The notes beneath the pieces were generated by a model. The model did no database searches, was not told where the DNA came from, and saw nothing but the letters and a program-made list of their open reading frames with translations. This document shows positions 21,201 to 33,200 of a DNA stretch of 64,000 nucleotides, piece after piece. The number at the start of each line of letters is the position of its first letter. Position 1 is the first letter of the stretch. Source of the stretch: Angiostrongylus vasorum (Eukaryota; Nematoda; Chromadorea; Rhabditida; Metastrongylidae); contig JADANN010000004.1 in the NCBI GenBank assembly GCA_018806985.1, positions 1-64,000 on the forward strand, in the 5' to 3' direction. The translations under genes were made by a program, and so were the position numbers.

Positions 21201-24200
21201 GTAGATTTTAATAGTTTGCATTTCGAACGGAAAAGTTTATTCTCAGCTGAGACATGACACTTTAAATACCGAGGTTGAAATTCGCCATTAACGTCCTAAC
21301 AGCCTAATTTTGGCTTTGACGAAAAAAGGAAAAAAAACAGACTTTTCGTGGGTTCCCGAAGATTAGGGTTCCATAGAGGCAAAACATGAGAAGTTTCATT
21401 TTGTTGCAAAAATTTGCAGATTCCAACAGTTTTTAAATCAACTAACAAAATTTAGTACGAGCTGACGTGAGTTGAAAGCGGTCACAATTTCCGAACTGTA
21501 TGACTCTTGTAGAGGTCACGTAGTCGCGAATGTGTTAATGAACAATTAACTAAAACTAACATGAAGATTAGTACGGTGCTTCTAGATGTATTGAAAAACA
21601 AGCACTGAAATAAAACGCCACCAAGAACCCAAGAAAATTCCACATGCATGAAATAGATCGGAAGACAAGAAGCTGTGTTTCCGTCTACAAAGACCCCATA
21701 GAAACTTGTCGCGAAAATGTCGTGTGGACAATGATGTGTAATCTAAGAAAGATTCAAAGGCTTTATGTTGATTCATAACCCATTGACGACTGTGCGGACT
21801 CTTCGTTTGATAAATCACGACAATTTCTCGACAACTACAGCACTTAAGAATTTCAAACCTAGATAATTCTACAAAAGATATTTCTCGAGATAGTTCTAAA
21901 GATCTAGAAGAATCCTTAAAAATCTAAAGATTTTTAAATACTTCATACTTGAATAGCCTCTCCTTACTGATTGTGCGGGCCCCAGTACAATCTCCATTTT
22001 TCGGAGATTTGCTGGATAAGCCATTCTGGTTCCCTGGAATCCCGAAGTCAGCCTGGCCAAAGTCTGCTACAGGTCTTCACCACCGCAGGCAGTCGCAGCC
22101 CTTGTGCATTAGAGGGAGATTTGCCACCACGCGACTTTGATACCAGGACGGTGGTGGATCTTGGTATTGGTTTACTCTGGCTAGGCTTCCTAACGGAAAC
22201 GTCAGACTCCTTCTCGGCCTGGGAGACCCTGCCAGGGGATGGATCCCCCACTTAACATCGCAGTCCGACACCCAGGAACACCTCCCAGCCATGGTGATGC
22301 GACAAACCATTGCGAGGTTTTAAAGATTTTCATACATTACTTGAATTTTTCAAGTTTAACTTAATATAGCGTTAGTAAAACACTTGTATTTTAACAGCAA
22401 CAACAACAAGTGCCAATGTCAAACAGGAATTCTGTGACAGCACGGTATCCTTCTGAACGAAATTCCGCCTGCTCAGCTGCTTCGCTATTTGAAATACCAT
22501 TCTTTATGAAAGAATGGAAGAAAGAAAACCCCTGGGCTACAAAAACCTACCATTTCAAATTCAATGTGATTTTCTAAACCGTGTGAAGACACCTTTGTTG
22601 TAACGGCTTCTATTTTTAATTATAAACTTCGCAATGAGAACAGATAACATTTTTGTCTGAAGTTGAAAAGTTAACCAATTTTCCGCCACCAGTGACTCAC
22701 ATACGATTCATTTTATCGTCTATGGGTTAACGTTAAAGAAACGTTTTTAAATTTTAACGTTTCATCTTATCATGAAGAATTTCCTTCTGAATCCAGAAGT
22801 ACAAAGTCTAGTGGAGATTTAGGATTTAGAGAGTATGCACAATCACATCGCTCACCGTTGACATGTCAAAATGAGGAGCGTAATGACCTCCAATGCCATA
22901 ATTGGCTATCTGTAATAGCGAATAGCTTGAGAAATATCAAAACAGAAACTGACTTGAGCGAAATCGAAATGTGGATCGTAATGACCACCAAGACCATAGT
23001 TAGCCACCCTAAATTCATCAAACCTCATGACCTTTAGAGTGTTAATCAATACCTCAACGAAGCATGGTCAAACTCGTACATAAATGAACTGCGTGTATTG
23101 TGTAATCACAACGCACAAATGACCATAACCATTTTCGTAGCCAGCCAACAAATAAGCCGACGCCTTCCTATTTATAGTGCAGTACCCTACTGCGCTAATC
23201 TTGACTTACGTTCAAGAAAAAAACCATCCCGCTCGCTTCCCCATCTGAGGGATTTCCAGCTAAGGAACGTCGGGCAAGAAAATTATTAGAATATTAAGGA
23301 AAAAACCAACATCGTTCATAGTTGATAGCCAACTTTCCCCAAGAAGTTACCTTCTTGTTGTGTGACCATCTTTCAAATGATGTGCTTCTTTTCCAGGTTA
23401 ACACCGGTAAAGGAAAATGAAAACCTGCAAATCTTCGGATGTGTCCTGGTTGAGATTCGTCATGTCATGAATTCGCTTGTTCACACGAGCAATCACCGGA
23501 TGATCTCCTTCTTTCAACCAGGCACTGAACAAATATAACTGCAAATGTAAAGATGATCGTCTCAATATGTTAAGAGCAAGTAGTGTTAACTGGTATTTCG
23601 TTTAGAAATAAACTGAAATCTAAAACACAGAACCAGTAACCTAGTAAATGTAGTAAAGGAATTGTCACTCTAAAAAACAGAAGATCTCTGATAATAACCT
23701 ATACCTTTTACTAATACGATAGCTTGCAGTTTCTAGTGCACCCGTCACAGCATTCTGCACAGTAGCACGTCTCAGCTGAAAACGATACACCACAATCATT
23801 CAGGTCAGGTAAAACCGATGACAGGAAGCGCACGCTCGCACCGTAACGCTTAGCAACATGCATTATTAATAAAAAAGGGCCAAGCATATCAAGATGAACG
23901 ATGACACACAGGAGATGAATTCTGACAGTAATCAGCGAACCATCCGAAGCTTTCATTGTGGTACGCTCCAGGTCAAAGCTTATTAAAACTTCAGAAAAAA
24001 GAATAAACTTCTCGGTTTCCCGTTCTCTCTTTCTATGTGTAACAGTCTGTCTCCTTTTTGACTGAGCTGCCAAGAATAGATTATCGAATATATTTTTTCA
24101 CATTCCACTCCTTCTACGTTTATTACTACCCTATTACTACTATTCTGAATAATGGAGATTTAGGGTTAAAAAAACCTTTAAACGGAAAAATAACAGAAGA

Positions 24201-27200
24201 AAATAACCGATTTTTCTCCTATGGCAATACTGACTGAAACAAAGTAATTTTCGTGTAAAATAATTTTAATGGAGTTACAATTGGACAAATGACCTATGTT
24301 TAACTAACGCTTAAAGCAAAAATGAAAAACTCACCCTTGGGGTGGCTACCGCTTTGATGACCTCCATTTCATAATCGGACATCACCTCTTTAAAGAGTAC
24401 AGCCAGTGGTTCAAGGCGCAGAATTTCTACTTTGATTGGAGCCAGTTTTAGAAACGGTTTGTCCATCTTGAGATAGCAGTAAAGCTTCTTTTCCACTTCT
24501 GGAGGTGTAGCAACAGTTTCTCCACGACACAATGCCTCATAGGCATCACGCTCCACAATACCATCATTCTCTACCCTCTAGAAAAACAAGGATTAAAAAA
24601 AATTTCTTTTTCAGTATCTCTGCTTCCAGTCAAAGGTTTAATTACTTAAGACTGAGTGTGTTTCGCTTAGCTATAATCAAGACAAAAAGATCGGCGACTA
24701 GTCGTAGTGAAAACTCAAGAATGCCTTAGCAATCCCTCTTGGGATTCACAGCACACGCTTACGTTCTTCGCGAAGATTACCCCTATCTAAGTCCCAAAGG
24801 GCTTAGATAAATCCCAAATTATGCAACAAGCAGAATTCCGCAAAGGATTTCGATTCATGGACCATATTAAAATAACCTACAGAGACGCAGAGGTTTGTGC
24901 GGAATATCATTTCGCCTTTCTTCGAACTTAGGAAACTACGAAAAGGCGAATGTGGAAAAGTGTCGTCCTGTTCGACTCAGTTGAGCGAAGCATAAATGTG
25001 CCCTGCACAAAAACGGTTGGTGACTGCAATAATCGACGATACATCATTTCACCGACCATTCATTGTTTCAACTGATAAAAGCATTCGACCGCAAGGCGCA
25101 GATAGCGCAGTGGTAATGACGCCGTTCATCACGAGTACTGTGCTGTTTCGACCTCGCACTAGGGTTCATCAAGTCTCGTCACTTCGGGGTCGGAAAATTA
25201 GTACCAGACTTTTTTCGAATCAACTCATTCTCTCCTATCGACATAACAACGCCCTAGAACGGGCACGACCACTGTACAAAAAGCACCAGTGAGATACAGA
25301 TGATGCTCACAGAAGACATCGAAGGAAAGAGAAAAACAATAGGACAGCATAAAAAAGGATGAGAAGCCAGTTCACATCGCTCCAATGGCGTAACATTTTC
25401 TAAAATGCGACGCACCATATCAACCAAGGCCTCTGCCTTTCTTTCAGCCAGTTTTTACACCAGAGGTCCTGTAGGGCTCGAAAACTAGTTGACGTTCCAA
25501 TCTGCACATATCTCAGCATTCTCGTGGTTGCATTTCTCATAATACATTGCCATGGAAAAAGTAGGCAGTTAACAAAAGTAAAACATTGAGATTTTCTAAA
25601 GTGTTAGTTTAAATTTTAAAACTAGTTTGAACTCAAGTTCTCGAAAACATAAGAGGACAAAATTGAAATTCCTGGTTTTTAAAGCTAGCGAGATAACCGC
25701 AATCTTCAACTATGCGTTTGGCGAGATAGAACGGGCACGACCACTATACAGAAAGCACCACTGCTTTCGTTGCACAGTGGAACCGTATGGCGCAGTGGTG
25801 TGAGTCGCCCTGCAACACACACGTGAATCGATCCCTGCGCCCATGGCCCACCAAGCCTTTCATCCCTCCGGGGTCAGAAAAATTAGTACCAGACTTGTCT
25901 GGTAGGATAGCAGCGTAGCATTGGCTCGACACATCGGTAGGCCACCACGTGTCATTGTAAAGGCCGGATATGCATTCAATCACCTCCATACGATGCTTAA
26001 CGAAGTCGAAGACATGACGCATCCCTCAGCGAACGATCAACGCCAAAAGCTCTATCCTTTTTTTTATTCGCTGCACGGAATATGAGCATCGACGGAGAAA
26101 GGCGGAGATTACGTTTAGTGAGCTTCAGGAAACCATAAATTCATTTTGCTAGTAATTCTTCGTATTCCTGTTGAGCAAACATGAGGTGTTATTTTTATTC
26201 TTTATTCACGAATAAGCTGACGTTTCGGCGGATTTCGCCTTCCTCAGAGCCTGGAAAGGTTAAGTTGACAGCAATCTATTCGGCGAAACACCTCCATAAC
26301 CAAACAGAGAAAACGCTAAACCAAGATTTTAATCACACTGAACACAGAAAAGCTTCTTTGCACATTCACCGCTTTCTATGAGTCTTCCACTAAATACGTT
26401 ACGTGGAGACCAACCGCACAGAGTTCACATGGAGTCGTAATGTACCCATCTCATCATAACAGGCTTACATACTGCCCAATATCACGCGTGATAATGAGGA
26501 ATTCCTCTCTGCGGTTCATTTTCGGATTCTTGGAATTAATCCAGAATGCCTTGAGGGTTTTGCGCGCTGCGTCCCTAGTGGAGTATTCGGTTTACCTTTG
26601 CCGACTAGGTGCTCTTTTATACGAACGCTGAGCGGTCTACCCGTTTCGCCAACGTATTCGTCCACGCACGGTTTACAAGAGGTCAGATAGACTGTATCCG
26701 AACTCACGCAATCACCGTCTCTACCATTAGGGCAAATTATGCAATTTTGCGTTGCACATAGATGGTCGTATGGGCGGTTACGAACTAGCTGGCGCCTAAG
26801 AGTAGTCGGTGGCATTTCAACTACCTTTACCGAATTCTCTAGACCTGCCCTTCTTAAGCAGCGTTTTATTGCTGCACTTACATCATTTGAGATGAAGGGG
26901 TAGGATAAACGCGACCTTTTTACCGCTGGAGTTGTCGTTTGGAAACCTAGGATTTCCCCTACACCTATCCCGAGCTACAGTTTCGCAGTCATTAGAAATG
27001 GCTATTTGCAGTGCCAAGTTCCGGGACTCCTCTCTCTGCTCTCTTCCCGTGCACACGTTGGTTGCTGTTCGAAACATGTTTCTTACAAGCGCCCTTTTCG
27101 TGTGAGAGAGGTGACAGAAGAGGCAATGAACCAATATGTTTTTACTGCTTGATTTTTGGTACCACTTCGTAATTTAGCAATTTTCTAGCAGGCTAATTTG

Positions 27201-30200
27201 GACGTTCAGGAATGGAAGCCAGTTTTCTTTCGGTTTCTCTCAGGGTGAACTTGATATACTCTGACTGTTCGTTCAAGAACTCGAAACATTTGTCCATTTC
27301 CTCTTGTGTTGAGCGAAGGACAAAACAGTCATCTATAAATCTACAGTACAGCAATGGCCCGAGATCGGTCACTGGTGCTTCCACCTTAGACATAAACCCA
27401 ATGGCAAGACTTGGTGCCAGTCGTTGTCCCATTGCCAACTCTCTCATTTGAGCATATTCATTTATTTTGTATTTTATTATATTTTTTTTATATTTATTTA
27501 TTCATTTATTTATCTTTTATTTTTGGCATATTTATCATATTTGAATATGGCTTGCATTGCGGAGTCATTCGACACGTTTGTATAAAGGGCGTAACGTCGA
27601 AGGACTCTATCACGTACGCGCTGTTGGGCTGCGCAGTGCGTACGCGGTCCAGAAACATCTGAGTATTCGTGAGGTGGGCTGGAATGTGTTTCAACAACTG
27701 GGTAAATATTAGGGTTAAAAACCATGTTATCCTATCCACTGGCCCGTCTACACAGCTAATGATTGGTCTAACCTTAAACAATGATGGATCGGTAGACGCA
27801 AGATCATCGCTGGATACTAAGTTATGAGTTTTTATAAGCAAGTACAAGACGGGACATGTTGGTAAGTCAGCTTTTAGTTGATAGATAACTGATGGTTTTA
27901 AACCAGCAGCCCTTGCCATTTTGACCTATTCGTGGTTCAGTTTTCGGTATTTACATTTAAACTCTTTCTCAGATGATGGGCGATAAAGTGAAGCATCTTC
28001 AAGATGCATTTTCGTTATCTCAATATCTTTTTCTTTTGCTTTTGCTAGACTGAGAAAATTTGTATCCTCCTTGTAAACAAATGTAATTTCTACCGTTTTC
28101 AATTCAATCAACGCTATTCACTCACTATGAGTTGAAATATGCTTGTTTAAAGCTCAAAAGTGGAACTATTTCCAGGCACCTTCGCGCTAAAACTAATGCG
28201 TATGGTTGTGAATGTGTCAAATTTATAGTAGCAAACCTTTCAGTTCGGATTCCTCACTTTTTTTTTTGAGTGTTCTTTGATCAAATATCGACATTTTTTT
28301 CCACAAACATTACTACTAAAGAAAATCCAACTCACCTTATTCACTACCGGTGGCAGCTCTCCTTCCATATCTTTCCCATCCAACATATCTTCGTACCACT
28401 TCACATTGCCTGTACAATTAAACTTCTTCAAAGGTTGAAATGTACTTGTAAAAAAATCTTTGTAAGGATGTTTACTAGGATCGGTTTGCGCATAGTATCT
28501 TCTAAAAAGATATGGATAAGATATGGAAATAAGATATGCATCCTTTGTTGGCGATATATAAAAAAAACAAGGCTTGCCTCTGGCCCTTGGATGATTGGGT
28601 GCAATGGCAGCAAGTCGTCTAGTGAGAGCAAGAGCGCGACGAACATTTCCTTGCTGATAAAGAGCATAGGCAAGGTACTCAAGAACTTCGGCTTCGTCAA
28701 TTGTCTTTGGATTTTCATTCTCCAACTGAAACTGAGGTTGGATACCAAGATGGATGCTCAATGTTTAAATAACTGTAATGACGCTGAAATTTTGCAAAAC
28801 TCCAAACCGCAGGTGTCTGGGGTGGAGGTCGAGCATGATATTACTCTCGAGACTTTGTTTTATCGTTCTATACGAATGCTACTATTTACTGTGAGTTACT
28901 ATGCTCCATCGTTCAAATACACTGCTGTCGGTATTTAGAAGTATTTTTGCAAAGCATGTTAATCCTATTTCGGTATTTTTATATCTATACATTCCATGTA
29001 ATAGCAATAGCGACTAAAGTCAAACGACAGTGGATTGCTAAGTGCGGAAAATGGCTTTTCTAGTTCTACCTACTCTAATTTGACCTACTTTTGACTGCCT
29101 ACCGAAAGAATATGCATAGTGTAGTAGGGAAAGTTCTGTAACCTACGGAAACGGAATTAAAATGGACACCAAAGTGTCCATATTGTCCATTCGCACCACC
29201 ACGTAGGAAGATTATAGTGTCCATACCGTAGCCAATGAATTAATACATTTGCCTGTCTATACATATTTTAACTCTTTCACTGAGTTAATATGACATCAGC
29301 GAAAAGTACTTTCTTTCGCTCCTTGCCGGTGTGGTTTCCTTTAGTATTCTCATCAAAATATTTGTAAACAACAAGCATGCTATGACTGTTACAAACCGGG
29401 TGCATAGTCGTAGTGCAGTAAACACAAAAACGTCTCGCTTTTCATCTGTCGTCCCTCGTTCATCGTGGAGTAACGCGAGCATACGCTATTAAACATTCCA
29501 TTTCTTAGTGTCATGTGCAAGAGCATCCGAGTAGGATGTGCTCGCACTCGTTGAGCATCACATCTTCCTTCTAGTGCTTTCGTGGAAACCTTTGACAATC
29601 GACAAAAAACCATTCACCAACAGCTCATATCCATCGGTTGTCGCCCATACACATTAGTTCTCCGGCCCACCTTATGTTCCACAATATGGCGTGTAGGAAG
29701 AAATTTCTGGTTTTTTGACCGTTGACATTGAGGTCACTTGCGTGATACGGGATACTCTAGTATCGTCCTAACTGCGCGTTCCATAACGCTTAGTGACCTT
29801 TCATCCTGCCTAGGTAGCGGCCAGGTTTCTGACGCATATATTAAGGCAGGGAGAATCGTCGACTCGAAAAAGTTGGAACGGAGGCGCATGTTATTAGTCT
29901 TCTTACTATATCCTCTGTGCTCTTGAAAGCTCCTCAAGCCGCTCGTTTCCTCAACTCTGGAGATAAGCCATTCACCATGTTGACTTCCGGACCTAGAGGC
30001 AAGTAGCTAGGGCATTTAGAGATACTCATTCCGCTGAGCATGAGCGGCCCACACGAAGCCAACCTGTTTCTCATAAACATTGTTTTTTGCGAAATTAAGT
30101 CGAAAGATCAATCTTTCCACGAGCGTTATCGAAGTCTGCAACCATTCATTCCCTTTGGCTAATGACTGGTGTTATAAGAACGATGTAATCAGTTAAGCGA

Positions 30201-33200
30201 AGATGGTTTAATTGCCGACCATCGATTTTCACTCACATTTTGTTCCATTCCAGTGTGCGCATGAGGTTCTTAATCTTGGCTGAATGGTAACGCCTTGCCT
30301 AACTCCTCTTTTTACCTCGATGTTATTGTCGTTGTAGAATAGTGTTATTTTGGCTACGAAATTTTTATATAGCTCATAAAGAATCTTTACAGAATGAGTG
30401 GCGGCGCCCTCTCCGTCCGCGGCTTCCATGACTGCTTCAATCTTAACTGAGTCATAAGTTTTCTGTAAATCGATGAAAGTGAAACAAAGCATTCTCTTGT
30501 ACTACCACGACACTTCAATGAGTCTAGTTATCGTGGAGATTCGGTACTTTTACTGAATCCCCTTTTGAAACATTACTTGCTCACACGGCGGCCCTCCGCC
30601 CACTGCTCCGTGAACGCTATTTAGGACGAATCAAGTGAAAAGTTTATAGATAACAGACAGCTAGCAAATTAGGCAATAACTCCCGATTTCCTTAAGATCA
30701 CCCTTTTTGAACAATAATAGTATCCTACTGGTCTTCCATTGAAATAATAACCTTGCAATTTTTCAGGTAACGTGTGAACAGCCGAGCCAGTGTGTTTACG
30801 AGAACTGGCAGAAGGTTCTTCAAGTGTTCAGATCTTATCCTGTCTGGACCTGGTGCTGTTCGATTTTTCACCGACGAAATACCATGAAGAATTTCGAACG
30901 GAGAACCGGTGAGACGACATATTCATCCTCCTTTATTTCGTATGCGGGAACGACTATTGAAGAAACCAGAGCAATTTAGTGGGAAGATTTTCTCTATGGC
31001 TTCCTAGAAGTATAATCTGTTCCGTCTGGGCGTCGGAGTGCAATCACCTTGTTTTTGTACTTGGCGAAATTTCGATGGGCTCTGCGAATGACTGTCCGAG
31101 CCTCTGTAGCTTCGAGCAAGACTGCTGCTCTATTTCCTTTAAGATCTTCTTTTTATCTGCACTTTTTTCCATTCTGCACTGTTTTGCAAGTTGGGGCATG
31201 AGTTGGCGGTTGCCCGTAGCTCGTGCTATTCCACGTTGGCATAACAGCTCGAATATTTCTCGAGACAGAGGTCTTTTGGTGACTATCGAACTCTCTGCCT
31301 CCACAGTGTTGACGCGAAGATTTTAAATAAAAACCGGTGCTTATTTCTCCTCGGTGTTATTAATAACGGCATCCAAGCGGCGATTAATGATCTGAACAAG
31401 TTTCAGTTCATGGTGGTTTTGCGAATTCGTTTTTTTAACCGTAGCGACTTTCTGTTCATTCCGCGGAAAATGAAATCTTGAGCGATGGAAGCGAGCGTAT
31501 AATCCCTACGTAAAATTTTAGGAAAACAGCGAAATCGGCTAGGGTGATACCTTCAACTTACTACGATGTGTTCTATGTCGTTATGGTTCTCTCGAATGGG
31601 ACTCCCATATTTAGCGCTGAGATCGAGGCTTCTTGATTTGTGGTTTACCATGAACAAATGATCTTGGTTGTTATGATGAATATAAACTTCCGCTCACCAT
31701 GTTCGTTCCATTCAAACTCGTGGGCCCCAATATGGTGTTCTTCTGGCCCTGTTATAGGTCAAATGATAGCGTTAAAAGCTCCAGTGATGACCTTATGGTC
31801 TATGATGTCGCTATGAGACAAAAATGTGAGCCCCGTAAAAAAACCGTTCTCAATTCTACGAATCCGTCTGACAAACATTTTCGTTAATGGTAGATATAAC
31901 TTTAGCAGAAGATTGCACTTTAAAGTTCTGTCTCTAAAATGGAAACAGATATTGCTACCTTGTTCATCGCCGCTTGCATCCATGTCAGCGTGTGATAATA
32001 GTCTCTCTCATTGTACGCAGCACGTCCAACCTGACCGAAAAGATTATTCTCACTAAACAAACTTTGACTCTTGTAATATACAATGGACTATATAAGCATA
32101 CAAATCCAATCACTTAATTGCGGGCTTTTTATACAGAGGAGCAGAGGCACTACTGCGAGAACGCTTTGTGGTATGTTACTTCTTACAATTACGTTTCACG
32201 TTCGGTAAAACTTTTGCAATAACTTATTAGTTTATCCAGAAAAATTATAGTCAATTTGCTCATCTACTCTATTCGCACATGCCTCTGACTACAAAAAGTG
32301 TTAATAATCAAGACAAAAAATCAATAAAAATACGTATCTTTTTCAACAAGGTGCAAGTCGACTTAATTCCATCATTTTAAAATTCTACTTAGCAGAACGA
32401 CACTTCCAAAGCCATTCCCGGGACCAGTTCGTTCTATCAAACATTTTTTCAAGTGAACAATTCTTGACGTGCTTGAGATGGTTGGTGATTGGAGGTTCTC
32501 TCACGAATTGTAATGTTCATTGTGCGACATATGGTCGATGAAAAAAGGATTAATTTTTTTCGATTTAACAAGGTCAGCAACGTAAACCTGCTGCATCTTG
32601 TCAATATCCTTGAAGTACTTAACTCGTGTAATGATTCCGCACCACATTCTGTAGTGGTATAAACTCAACCTAACGCCTTTTTACGAAAATCTCGCCTCAA
32701 TAAATATTACGATGCGTCGTTTTCTTGTTCAGCAATCGCGAGGTTGTTAAACAGCATACATTTACTTCCGTAGAAAAACACAATACAATACAACAGTAGC
32801 TGAAGTTTCGGCAGTATCGCCTTCTTCAGAGCCTGGAAGGGTATACTGATATACAATTTAATAGGCTAAACGCTTCAATAACACTTACAAAAAGACGAAA
32901 AACTCTATGGTAATTACATGGTCAACAGCTTCTCGAAAAAAACTCACCGCTTTTTTACGTGCCTTCCAATGAGGAAGATTAGAACAGCTGATTATAGATT
33001 GATGACTGCACCATCCCACATCAAAAATTGATGCGAACATACGGGGGTCAGGTCGCGTATGACCTCTGGGCATTACATCCCCTGCTATTCATTGTAGGCT
33101 TTTTGGCATTTGTCCAAAAAGCGTCAAGAAGTTTTTCGCGTTGGTGTTTTTAGTCTCCTGTGCAAGGATATTGACTTTAACTTCAAAATCGTCCCCGCTA

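Larger units (their letters stand above)
19506..21538. mobile_element. TTAA-bounded composite element (piggyBac-like ends)
   Basis: TTAA at 19506-19509 is followed by CACATTCGCGAC. The exact inverse GTCGCGAATGTG ends at 21534 and is followed by TTAA at 21535-21538. TTAA duplications with ~12-13 bp inverted ends are typical of piggyBac elements. The ~2-kb interior holds a SINE1 fragment and a broken mariner but no piggyBac transposase, so it would be non-autonomous. It lies in the intron between exons 11b and 12b. Confidence 0.6.

Noticed and set aside
28410..28500. Reading straight through intron 6 (frame containing DPSKHPYKDFFTSTF)
   Set aside because: The frame is open but the homologous joint RARG-NVKWYE needs the intron removed, and the GC donor and AG acceptor are good.
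28270..28938. 222-codon plus-strand open frame, the longest in the window
   Set aside because: It is antisense to hydroxylase exons 6 and 7, whose minus-strand sequence matches the family exactly.
29100..29160. Minus-strand PYYTMHILS frame as hydroxylase exon 5
   Set aside because: It has two adjacent Tyr but no further match to the expected block and poor borders.
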